Shown here: positions 54,094 through 64,000 of the stretch, one piece after another
Layout: every line of letters starts with the position of its first letter
How positions within the stretch are numbered: position 1 is the stretch's first letter
Assembly (NCBI GenBank): GCA_943788865.1
Contig: CALSRX010000004.1
Coordinates: 124,001-188,000, forward strand
DNA: 64,000 nucleotides
Direction: 5' to 3'
DNA from: an uncultured Polaribacter sp.
GTDB taxonomy: Bacteria > Bacteroidota > Bacteroidia > Flavobacteriales > Flavobacteriaceae
Notes under the pieces: model-generated
Databases searched by the model: none
Told to the model about the DNA's origin: nothing
The model's input: the letters and a program-made list of their open reading frames with translations, nothing else
Made by a program: the position numbers and the translations under genes

Positions 54094-57000
54094 TTGAATT
54101 CTAAGCTTATTCTTTTGCAAAACTCATCAAACTTTCAAGTTTATAACGCCTCGGCCGGAAGTGGAAAAACATTTACGCTTGTTAAAGAATATTTAAAAGT
54201 TGTTTTGCAATCTGATGATCGTTTTGTTTTTCAGAAAATCCTTGCCATTACGTTTACCAATAAAGCGGCTTCAGAAATGAAAGAGCGTGTCTTAGATAAT
54301 TTGAAGCTGTTTTCTGAAGGCGGAAAAAACGATTTGTTGATTAAAATTATTGAAGAAACTACGATAGATACAAATACAATTCAGAAAAGAAGCTCCATCA
54401 TTTTAGAAGCAATACTACAGAATTATAGTGCTTTTGCAATTACCACGATTGATAGTTTTACACATAAAATAATTAAGAGTTTTGCTTTTGATTTAGGACT
54501 CAACTTAAATTTTGAAGTTGAGTTAGATTCAGACACTTTGTTGTCTTTAGCGGTAGATGTTTTGGTTTCTAAAATCGGAGTAGAAAACGACATCACCAAT
54601 ACATTAATTGAATATTCTTTAGACAAAGCGAAAGAAGATAAATCTTGGGATATTTCTAGAGATTTAAATGAGTTTGCAAAAATTTTATTAAAAGATGAAG
54701 ATGCAAAGCATTTTAAAAAACTGAATTCAAAAACAATTAGTGATTTTACCTCTTTAAAAAAGAAATTAATACTTCATCAAAAACAACTTGAAAAGCGCTT
54801 TGCTGAAATTAGCGAAGAAGGTTTATCAATTATCAGCTCAACAGATTTAAAACACAACGACTTTTATTATTCCTTAGTACCGAAGCATTTTTTATCCTTA
54901 AAAACTATTGAGAAAGCAAGGTTTTTTGATCAATCAAAACTAAAGGAACGCATTGAAGAACATATGTTTTATGCCAAATCAAAACCAGAAGAAGTAAAAA
55001 ATGCAATAGAAGAAATTCTTCCAAAATTAATTGAATTATATACTGAATCTGAGGAGTTGTATCAACAGTTCACATTGAATTCTTTAGCTCTAAAAAGTAT
55101 CATTCCGCTTGCGGTTTTAACCAAAATAAATTCAGAATTAACAACCATTAAAGAAGAAAACAACATTCGGTTAATCTCAGAATTTAATCAGTTAATTTCT
55201 AACAACATCAAAGAAGAACCTGCGCCATTTATTTATGAAAGAATTGGGCAAAAATTTATGTATTACTTTATTGATGAAATGCAAGATACATCCATCTTAC
55301 AATGGCAAAACCTAATTCCGTTAATAGAAAACGCTTTAGCACAAGAAAAAAGCAATTTATTATTGGTTGGTGACGGAAAACAAGCGATTTATCGTTGGCG
55401 TGGCGGGAAAGCAGAACAGTTTATAAAGTTAGGCTCTGAAGAGCAAAAAGAAAGAAGCTCAAACCCTTTTCATACATTAAAAGAAATAAAAGGCTTAGAC
55501 ACAAACTATAGAAGTTATAGTGAAGTAATTGACTTCAATAATTCGTTTTTTCAATATGTTTCTCAGTATTTTCAAAATCCAGTATATCAACAACTTTTTG
55601 TAGATGGAAATAAACAAAACCCAACACAAAAACAAGGCGGGTTTGTATCCATAGATTTTTTAGAAAAACGAGATGATAAGGAAGAAAACGATTTAAAGTA
55701 TGCCAAAAAAGTACACGAAATCATTCACAATTTAGATGCTAATTTTTCAAGAAAAGAGGTGTGTGTTTTGGTAAGAAAGAAAAAAGAAGGGGTTGCGGTA
55801 GCAAACTATCTGTCAGAAAAAGGAATAGAAATTATTTCTTCAGAAACCTTGTTGATTCAGAACAGTAAAAAAGTAAATTTTATTGTTGATGTATTGCAGG
55901 TAATTCAACATCCAAAAGATCAAGAAACATGGCTAAATATTGTTTATTTTTTATACAGTCATTTAAACATAAAAACAGACAAACATCATTTTATTTCTTC
56001 TTTTGATATTAAAAATGGAGGAGATTTTTTCAAACTAATTTCAAATTACGCCGTTCAGTTTGATGTAGAAGAATTTTCAAAACTCCCGTTTTACGAAAAA
56101 ATTGAAGAGATCATCAGAGCATTTCATTTATCAAACGAATCAGATGCATATATTCAGTTTTTTTTAGATGTTGTTTTTGAGCAACAAAAAAAAGGAACGG
56201 GAATTCAACAGTTTTTAGATTTTTGGAGTCTTAAAAAAGAAAAACTAAGCATTGTTGCACCAGAAGCAGAAAATGCAGTTCAAATAATGACCATTCATAA
56301 ATCTAAAGGACTGGAATTTCCGGTGGTAATTTTTCCTTATAACATTGATGTTTATCAACAGATAAATCCAAAAGCATGGTTGACAAAACTACCAGCAGAA
56401 CAATTTGAAAGTTTTGATGAATTATTAGTTGACTCTTATAAAAGTATAAATTATAGTGGAAAACAAGGCGAAGAAATTTACAATCACCAACAACAAGAAT
56501 TGGAGTTAGATAGTTTTAATTTACTGTATGTTGCCTTAACCAGGTCAATTGAGCAGTTGTATATAGTTACAGAAAAAACAATTTCACCAAAAGATGAGGT
56601 CAATACCAATTATTCTTCAGGAATTCTAATTGATTATTTAAAAGATAAAGGAGAGTGGTCGGATTCAAATTGACCTATAGTTTTGGTAATAAAAATAAAG
56701 TGAGTGACTCTAAAAAAATAACTTCTACTTCTGTTGTTCAGAATAAATTTATTAGTAACTCTTGGCGTCAACACAATATATATATGGCTGGCAAATTCTT
56801 CAAAACTTTGGGAATACAGAACAAGGGAAAGCCATTGAATTACGGAAATTTAGTTCACGAAATGCTTTCAAAAATAATATCAAAAGAAGATGTATGATAG
56901 TGTCATTCATCAGTATCTGCAACAAGGCTTTTTAAATACTGAAAAATCAGAGTATTTAAAAAAGTTACTTTTAGACATTGTAAATCATCCAATACTGTAA

Positions 57001-57275
57001 AGACTACTTTTCTAGAGGATTTGATTGTTTTTAATGAGCGGGAAATTGTTTCAATAGATCATCAGATTTTTATTCCTGACAGATTGGTTTTTAATTCTAA
57101 AAATGAAGCCATAATTATTGATTATAAAACAGGAAAACCATCAAAAGAGTATCATCAACAACTTATTAGTTATGAAGATGTGCTAAAATCGATGCATATT
57201 AATGTGGTCAAAAAATTACTCATATATATTAATGAACAAATTACAATAGTCAAGAAATTTAATTTATCTTTGTAA
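54094..57275 (+). CDS. RecB/AddA-like UvrD-family helicase-nuclease (3' part frame-disrupted)
   Basis: It starts at TTG (54094) and is clean to about 56660 (859 codons): Walker A NASAGSGKTFTLVKEYL, ITFTNKAASEMKERVLDN, Walker B YFIDEMQDTS, GDGKQAIYRWRGG, MTIHKSKGLEFPVVIFP and LYVALTRSIEQLY are superfamily 1 helicase motifs. After that the frame changes repeatedly (about 56660, three insertions at 56783-56845, about 56890 and about 57000), yet protein-level sense continues to the nuclease motif AIIIDYKTGKPSKEYHQQLI and the stop at 57275. The full protein would be about 1055 residues. It would process double-strand breaks with an AddB-like partner, which is not in the window. The breaks look like sequence errors. 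Confidence 0.88.
57265..57272 (+). promoter_or_regulatory. -7 box TATCTTTG for kbl
   Basis: Perfect TAnnTTTG immediately before the stop codon of the helicase gene and 20 bp before the kbl ATG. Confidence 0.55.
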
Positions 57276-57292
57276 AATCAAAAAACTAAAAA

Positions 57293-58482
57293 ATGTACGG
57301 AAACTTACAAGAACAATTACAGCAAGAAATTCAAGAGATAAAAGACGCTGGACTTATATAAATCTGAACGAATTATTACTTCATCTCAAGATGCGTGATA
57401 AAAATTTCTACAGGAGAAGAGGTAATTAACTTTTGTGCAAATAATTATTTAGGGTTATCTAATCATCCAGAAGTTATTCAAGCAGCAAAAGATACGATGG
57501 ATACTCATGGTTTTGGAATGTCTTCTGTACGTTTTATTTGTGGAACTCAAGATATTCATAAACAGCTTAGAAGCAAAAATGGCATAATTTTATCAAACTG
57601 AAGACACCATTTTGTATGCAGCGGCTTTTGATGCAAATGGAGGTGTTTTTGAGCCATTGTTATCAAAAGAAGATGCAATTATCTCCGATAGTTTAAATCA
57701 TGCTTCCATTATTGACGGAGTTCGTTTATGTAAAGCAGCACGGTATCGTTATGATAATAACGACATGTACTCTTTAGAGGAGCAATTAATTGAAGCAAAT
57801 AAACAAAACCATCGTTTTAAAATTATTGTTACAGATGGTGTTTTTTCAATGGACGGTATCGTTGCAAAACTTGACGAAATTTGTGATTTAGCAGATAAAT
57901 ATGATGCATTGGTTATGGTAGATGAATGTCATGCTGCTGGTTTTATCGGAAAACCGGAAGAGGAACTTTAGAGTTAAAAAATGTAATGGACAGAGTTGAT
58001 ATTGTAACCGGTACTTTTGGTAAAGCTTTAGGTGGAGCCATGGGAGGTTATACAACAGGTAAAAAAGAAATTATTGAATTTTCGTCAACGATCAAGACCC
58101 TATTTGTTTTCAAATTCATTAGCACCAGCAATTGTTGGTGCATCTTTAAAAGTCTTTGATTTAATTGCTAACGATACTCACTTCGTGATAAATTAGAGTG
58201 GAACACAAATTATTTTAGAACAGAAATGGAAAAGCTGGTTTTGATTTAGTTGGAGCAGATGCAGCAATTGTACCGTAATGCTTTATGATGCTAAATTATC
58301 TCAAACTATGGCAAATAAATTATTAGAGAGAAGGTATGTATGTTATTGGGTTCTTTTTCCCTGTTGTACCTAAAGAAAAGGCAAGAATAAGAGTACAACT
58401 ATCTGCTGCGCATAACAAACAACATTTAGACCACGCAATTAATGCTTTTATTAAGGTAGGAAAATTACTCAATGTTATATAA
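57293..58482 (+). pseudogene. kbl: Glycine C-acetyltransferase (2-amino-3-ketobutyrate CoA ligase), frame-disrupted
   Basis: The ATG at 57293 opens MYGNLQEQLQQEIQEIKDAG, and protein-level sense continues across several frames to LLNVI and the stop at 58480-58482, giving about 397 residues, the normal Kbl length. Visible PLP-enzyme motifs: [66 protein letters not shown], and [20 protein letters not shown] with the PLP lysine. At least eight single-base indels are needed (for example an extra A near 57355 and a missing base near 57392). Kbl splits 2-amino-3-ketobutyrate to glycine and acetyl-CoA in threonine breakdown. So many errors with full sense retained suggest poor sequence rather than decay. 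Confidence 0.85.
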
Positions 58483-58525
58483 ATAGAAGGGCTAACTGAC
58501 TTGAATAATAGAAATTTTTTCAGAT

Positions 58526-58560
58526 TATCTTTGTAAATACGTTTTAACAACTTACATTTG
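58526..58560 (+). promoter_or_regulatory. Two tandem -7 boxes before the OmpA gene
   Basis: TATCTTTG at 58526-58533 and TACATTTG at 58553-58560, both perfect, 27 bp apart, 65 and 38 bp upstream of the ATG at 58599. Tandem promoters would fit an abundant outer-membrane protein, but this stretch is also in the low-quality zone. Confidence 0.45.
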
Positions 58561-58598
58561 TAAACTTAATAAAGAACTTTTAATTTAAAAATTTGATA

Positions 58599-59985
58599 AT
58601 GAAACATTTAAAAACGGCTATGATAGCTTTATTTACGTTTGTGATGGTCGCGTAACGTAAACGCACAGGATTCAGACAATCCATGGGCAATGTAGCTCTT
58701 GGAGTTAACACAGTAGATTTCTATCCCAGCTTCTGGAAGTTTTACAGACAATTTTAGAGATTTACTGGGAAATACTGATTGGAATGTAATACCTTCTATT
58801 TCTACCCTTTCTGCAACAAAGTATTTAGAAAGAGGATTTACTTTACAATTAGCTGGGGTCTTTGAATAAGATTACTAATATGAATGGACTGAATGATGCA
58901 GATTTTATGTATTATTCTCTTGATGCTAATGTTAGATATGATGTAAATAAGTTGGTTGAATGGACATTTGGGTCTTCAACAAAATATGGTTTGATCCTTT
59001 CGTTTATTTAGGAGGAACTTATACTTCTGCTGACGGTAAAGGTGAAGGGATGTTAAATGTAGGTCTTGGGTTTAATACTTGGTTAAAAGAAAATGTAGGA
59101 ATTACTTTTCAAACAGGAACAAAAAAAGGATTTTCAGGCGATGTAGCCGAACACTTCCAGTCTTCTTTAGGTCTTACTTTTAAATTTGGAGGAAAAGATA
59201 CAGACGGAGACGGAGTATATGATAAAGATGATTCTTGTCCAGATGTTGCTGGTTTAGCTGCATTTAATGGTTGTCCAGATGCTGATGGTGATGGTGTTCA
59301 AGATTCTAAAGATTCTTGTCCAAACGTTGCTGGTTTAGCTGCTTTAAACGGATGTCCAGATGCTGATGGTGATGGAATCGCTGATAAAGATGATATGTGT
59401 CCAAATGAAAAAGGTTCTTCTGCTAACAGAGGTTGTCCAGATTCAGATGGTGACGGAGTTGTAAACAAAGACGATAAATGTCCAAACGTTGCAGGACCTG
59501 CAGCTAACGGAGGATGCCCTTGGCCTGATACTGATGGTGATGGTGTTTTAGATAAAGATGATAACTGTGTTAACGAAGCAGGACCTGCTTCTAACAATGG
59601 ATGTCCAGAGCCTGTAATTTCAGATGCTGCTGTTCAAACAATCAACATGGGTGCTAAGTCTATTTTATTTAACACAGGTAAAACATCTTTTAAACCAGGA
59701 GTTACTAAAAAATTAGATGAGATAGTTGCTATTATGAATCAATTCCCTAAAGCTACATTTACAGTTGAAGGTCATACTGATAGTACAGGTGGAGCAGCAG
59801 TGAATTTGAGAATTTCTGAAAAAAGAGCAATGGCAGTTAGAGATTACTTTGTGAAGAAAGGAATTGCTACAGATAGATTAGAAGCTAAAGGATATGGAGA
59901 AGGATCTCCGGCAGCTGATAACAAAACAAGAGCTGGTAGAGCAGAAAACAGAAGAGTAGAAATTAAAGTTGCAAATAACGACTAA
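58599..59985 (+). CDS. OmpA-family outer-membrane protein with thrombospondin type 3 repeats (5' part frame-disrupted)
   Basis: The ATG at 58599 opens a signal peptide (MKHLKTAMIALFTFVMVA), but indels at about 58655, 58700, 58725, 58855 and before 58950 break the barrel-coding part. From 58960 the frame is clean for 341 codons. The remaining barrel (WFDPFVYLGGTYTSADGKGE) is followed by five calcium-binding TSP3-like repeats (DTDGDGVYDKDDSCPDVAG type, about 59200-59610) and an OmpA peptidoglycan-binding domain (FTVEGHTDSTGGAAVNLRIS, GRAENRRVEIKVAN). The complete protein would be about 460 residues. It links outer membrane and cell wall. Confidence 0.9.
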
Positions 59986-60011
59986 GAATTTCAAAACCTT
60001 AATATTAGATT

Positions 60012-60041
60012 AAGCCTCATACAAAGTATGAGGCTTTTTTA
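60012..60041 (+). terminator. Rho-independent terminator after the OmpA gene
   Basis: A perfect 11-bp stem (AAGCCTCATAC 60012-60022 with GTATGAGGCTT 60026-60036), an AAA loop and a T-run. Confidence 0.88.
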
Positions 60042-60167
60042 TTTTATAAACACGCCCTATTTATGACAATTTTAATTCATTAATTATTTTGTTTTTAAAT
60101 AAAATTTCTTTTCTTTTTTCTTAGAGAAAAAATATTAAAAACACTTTTAATTTAGCATTAAATAAAT

Positions 60168-60175
60168 TATCTTTG
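60168..60175 (+). promoter_or_regulatory. -7 box TATCTTTG for atpDC
   Basis: Perfect TAnnTTTG, 62 bp upstream of atpD, implying a leader of about 55-60 nt. The 250-bp gap between the OmpA and atpD genes holds only this and the OmpA terminator. Confidence 0.6.
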
Positions 60176-60225
60176 CACCCTGAAAAAGAGGGGTAAAAAC
60201 CACAAAATAAAATAACTAACATTAA

Positions 60226-61749
<1,524 letters not shown>

Positions 61750-61763
61750 AAACTAAAAAAGAT

Positions 61764-62057
61764 ATGTTTTTAGAAATTGTAACACCAGAAGCTGTTTTAT
61801 TTTCATCAGACGTAGATTCTATTTATGTACCTGGTAAAGATGGATACTTTCAAATGTTAAATAATCACGCACCTATCGTTTCTGTCTTAAAAGAAGGAAC
61901 GGTACAAATACACTTGCATACTCAAGAACACCTAGAGCTTAATGATTTGAAAGGAAAACTTACTCCTCATGCAGATGATGATAAGATTTTAACATTACAA
62001 ATCTCTTCTGGAACTATTGAAATGAAAGACAATAAAGTTATTTTATTAGCGGATTAA
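61764..62057 (+). CDS. atpC: F1F0 ATP synthase subunit epsilon (short form)
   Basis: A 97-residue protein consisting of the epsilon beta-sandwich domain only (MFLEIVTPEAVLFSSDVDSI, YVPGKDGYFQMLNNHAPIVS). It lacks the C-terminal two-helix domain found in longer epsilon subunits (about 130-140 residues) that can inhibit ATP hydrolysis. This short form is usual in Bacteroidota. It couples the F1 head to the c-ring through the gamma stalk. It is second in the atpDC operon. Confidence 0.93.
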   Translation: MFLEIVTPEAVLFSSDVDSIYVPGKDGYFQMLNNHAPIVSVLKEGTVQIHLHTQEHLELNDLKGKLTPHADDDKILTLQISSGTIEMKDNKVILLAD

Positions 62058-62082
62058 TTTTAATACAAAATAAACTAAAAAG

Positions 62083-62109
62083 TCCTCATTAAAATGAGGA
62101 TTTTTTTTT
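62083..62109 (+). terminator. Rho-independent terminator after atpC
   Basis: A perfect 8-bp stem (TCCTCATT 62083-62090 with AATGAGGA 62093-62100) and a run of nine T. Confidence 0.88.
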
Positions 62110-62211
62110 GGCTTAATGTTAAAAATTAAATAAAAAACGATTTATAGTTTGATATATTATTTGTTTTAAAGAACTTTAGCTCTTATATCTATAAACCAAA
62201 CAATATAAATT

Positions 62212-64000
62212 ATGAAAAATATCGCTCTAGCATTGCTTTTTGTATTTGTTTCTAGCATTTTGTTTGCTCAAGAAACACCAAAACCCAATTACAGACAAGC
62301 AGCAAAATACTCACCTAAAAACCTAGCAAAGTTAGTACATTCAACCACTGTTAGCCCTCATTGGCTAAAAAAAGGGAATCGTTTTTGGTACCAATACAAA
62401 ACATCAGAAGGAGCCAATTATTACCTAGTTGATGCAGATAGAAAAACGAGAACCACCCTTTTTGACAATGTTAAAATGGCAAAATGGTTGACAGAAATCA
62501 CCAAAGACCCATATGATGGACAACATTTACCTCGTTTTGATTTTAAATTTAATGAAAGCGAAACAGCCATTCGTTTTAGAGTAACTTCAACAGAAGAAGT
62601 TCCTGCAGCAGAAGACGATACAAAAAAAGAGAAAAAAGCAAAAAGCAAAAAACCTAAAATGGAAAAGAAAGTGTACCACCTAGAGTATAGATTAGGGGGT
62701 AACGGATTAACCATTATAGACAATAAGAAAGAAGAAAAAAAATGGAAAAATTGGGCAAATATTGCACCTGATAGCTCAATTGTTTTATTCTCTAAAAACT
62801 TTAACCTTTATTGGATGGATAAAGCTAACTTTTTAAAAGCTGTTAAAGATGAAAAAGATTCTACAATCGTAGAGCATCAATGGACAAAAGATGGTGTAGA
62901 AAACTACGGATATGGTGGTGGTGGAAGAGGTGAAAACAACGAAACGAAAATCAAAAATAAAGACAATCGTAAAGGAGTTTGGGGTACCTGGTCTCATGAT
63001 TCTAAAAAATTCGTTTTTCAAAAATCGGATTCTAGACACATCAAAGATTTATGGGTAATTAATTCTGTAACCAACAGAAGACCTGTTTTAGAAACCTATA
63101 AATATCATATGGCAGGAGAGCAAGAATTTTATAAATCAGAGCTGTTAATTTTTGATATTCCGACCAAAAGAGTAGTTAATGTAGAGTTAGACACCATAAA
63201 ACAACAAAGTTTATCTGTTTTTAGAGCGCCATCAAAACAATCTAGTAGAGATGATGACTTTAGACCCTCTTTATTATTATCAAAAAAAGGAAAACTGTAT
63301 TACAGTGTAATTAGTAGAGATCGTAAAAAATATGATGTTTGTGTAGCTGATTTAGAAACAGGAAAATCTAAAGTACTTATCGAAGAGCGCTTTAATACCT
63401 ACATAGAATCTAGACCCTTAATTTTATTTAACGATGAAACAGAAATGTTGCATTGGGCAGAAAGAGACGGTTGGGCACATTTTTATTTGTATGATGCAAA
63501 CGGAAAACTGAAAAACCAGGTTACAAATGGGGATTATCACGTAGCTGGTGTTGCTGGATTGGATGAAAAATCAAGAACCTTGTATTTTACGGCAAACGGA
63601 GTTAATAAAAAGCAAGATCCATATTATGCTCATTTATATAAAATCAATTTAAATGGATCCGTAATGAAAACATTAAATCCGGGAGATTATACTACCAGCA
63701 CAAGTATGGCAGATTCTAATAGTTATTTTGTAAGTAATTACTCTAGAGTTAATACGATACCAAAATCAGAATTACGTTCTTCAGACGGAAGATTAGTTAT
63801 GAAATTAGAAGAAGCAGATTTATCTCAATTGTTTGCTACGGGATACAAATTCCCAGAAACATTCAAAGTAAAAGCAGATGACGGAATTACTGATTTATAC
63901 GGCGTAATGTACAAACCTTTCGATTTTGACTCTACAAAAGTATATCCATTATTAGAATATGTATACCCAGGGCCACAAACAGAGTCTGTAAACAAATCTT
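62212..64000 (+). CDS. S9-family peptidase (dipeptidyl peptidase IV-like), N-terminal part; runs off window
   Basis: The frame starts at the ATG at 62212 with a signal peptide (MKNIALALLFVFVSSILFAQ) and stays open to the window end, giving about 596 residues. The visible part is the DPP IV-type beta-propeller with repeats such as WGTWSHDSKKFVFQKSDSRH, MLHWAERDGWAHFYLYDANG and TLYFTANGVNKKQDPYYAHL. It then enters the hydrolase domain at FKVKADDGITDLYGVMYKPF and YPLLEYVYPGPQTESV. The catalytic serine, aspartate and histidine lie beyond the window. A lysine/glutamate-rich insert (EDDTKKEKKAKSKKPK) sits near residue 140. It should be a periplasmic or outer-membrane exopeptidase in peptide uptake. 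Confidence 0.9.
   Translation, partial: MKNIALALLFVFVSSILFAQETPKPNYRQAAKYSPKNLAKLVHSTTVSPHWLKKGNRFWYQYKTSEGANYYLVDADRKTRTTLFDNVKMAKWLTEITKDPYDGQHLPRFDFKFNESETAIRFRVTSTEEVPAAEDDTKKEKKAKSKKPKMEKKVYHLEYRLGGNGLTIIDNKKEEKKWKNWANIAPDSSIVLFSKNFNLYWMDKANFLKAVKDEKDSTIVEHQWTKDGVENYGYGGGGRGENNETKIKNKDNRKGVWGTWSHDSKKFVFQKSDSRHIKDLWVINSVTNRRPVLETYKYHMAGEQEFYKSELLIFDIPTKRVVNVELDTIKQQSLSVFRAPSKQSSRDDDFRPSLLLSKKGKLYYSVISRDRKKYDVCVADLETGKSKVLIEERFNTYIESRPLILFNDETEMLHWAERDGWAHFYLYDANGKLKNQVTNGDYHVAGVAGLDEKSRTLYFTANGVNKKQDPYYAHLYKINLNGSVMKTLNPGDYTTSTSMADSNSYFVSNYSRVNTIPKSELRSSDGRLVMKLEEADLSQLFATGYKFPETFKVKADDGITDLYGVMYKPFDFDSTKVYPLLEYVYPGPQTESVNKS

Noticed and set aside
56655..56897. Separate small gene after the RecB-like ORF
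   Set aside because: Its translation is the continuation of the helicase-nuclease protein in a shifted frame, not an independent gene.
57395..58159. Three separate small aminotransferase-like genes
   Set aside because: They are consecutive pieces of one kbl gene joined by single-base indels.
59298..59597. 99-codon antisense open frame in the OmpA gene
   Set aside because: A shadow of the repeat-rich coding strand caused by its codon bias.
59200..59610. Tandem DNA repeat or CRISPR-like array
   Set aside because: The periodicity comes from five protein-level TSP3 calcium-binding repeats in the OmpA gene; units differ in sequence and there are no unique spacers.
62421..62723. Minus-strand 100-codon frame near the right end
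   Set aside because: It is antisense to the S9 peptidase gene, whose plus-strand frame is open from 62212 to the window end with a signal peptide and clear propeller repeats.

Overview
The window is a low-GC chromosome segment from a marine-type Flavobacteriaceae member (Polaribacter/Tenacibaculum-like; the genus is inference). Support: strongly A+T-biased coding; many perfect TAnnTTTG -7 promoter boxes, the Bacteroidota signature, and few Shine-Dalgarno sequences; type IX secretion parts (a PorP/SprF remnant and a type A sorting domain); TonB-dependent receptor, DUF4292, HU-CCDC81/SPOR and OmpA/TSP3 proteins; and the split atpDC operon usual in this family. I see no tRNA, rRNA, insertion sequence, prophage or CRISPR array.

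Layout. 1-2.5 kb: 3' part of a TesB thioesterase gene, a GNAT/FemAB-like protein and a Crp/Fnr regulator. 2.5-8.5 kb: a thioredoxin/MarR deletion remnant, then an RND efflux operon whose adaptor gene is frameshifted. 8.5-17.9 kb: glutaryl-CoA dehydrogenase-like enzyme and a Rieske oxygenase, divergent from an amino-acid permease + arginine-type amidinohydrolase pair, then rnpA, an S41 protease, a nucleoside-phosphorylase-like protein and a Wzz-like membrane protein. 17.9-29.6 kb: a truncated PorP/SprF gene, then a surface-polysaccharide cluster (gmd, fcl, flippase, four glycosyltransferases, two polymerase/ligase-type proteins, an initiating sugar-phosphate transferase). 29.7-32 kb: purD and a MurG-like glycosyltransferase. 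32-38.4 kb: a PhoB/PhoR-like two-component system divergent from a TonB-dependent receptor, a beta-helix lipoprotein and a mini T9SS-sorted protein; two clusters of TTAA-core repeats at about 11-bp steps sit at the two promoters. 38.5-51 kb: housekeeping genes (exonuclease, ABC-F, TPR/DUF4292/EnvC-like operon, thioesterase, HU-CCDC81/SPOR, dprA, DMT transporter, mfd). 51.1-54 kb: an outer-membrane protein, and a DtxR/MntR regulator + ZIP transporter divergent from an outer-membrane transporter gene with an in-frame stop; a 7+7 bp palindrome lies between the divergent promoters. 54-64 kb: RecB/AddA-like helicase-nuclease, kbl, OmpA/TSP3 porin-like protein, atpDC and an S9 peptidase running off the end.

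Two themes stand out. First, the PhoBR-TBDT-lipoprotein-sorting-domain locus looks like a coherent phosphate-starvation outer-membrane uptake or scavenging module; regulators, repeats and targets are all visible here, but its substrate is inference. Second, sequence integrity is uneven. About 56.65-58.95 kb holds many single-base insertions and deletions across three unrelated genes, most likely a low-quality consensus. Poly-A indels break the 2.5-3.1 kb region, and two junctions (trx/marR near 2.61 kb, wzz/sprF near 17.93 kb) look like real or assembly deletions.
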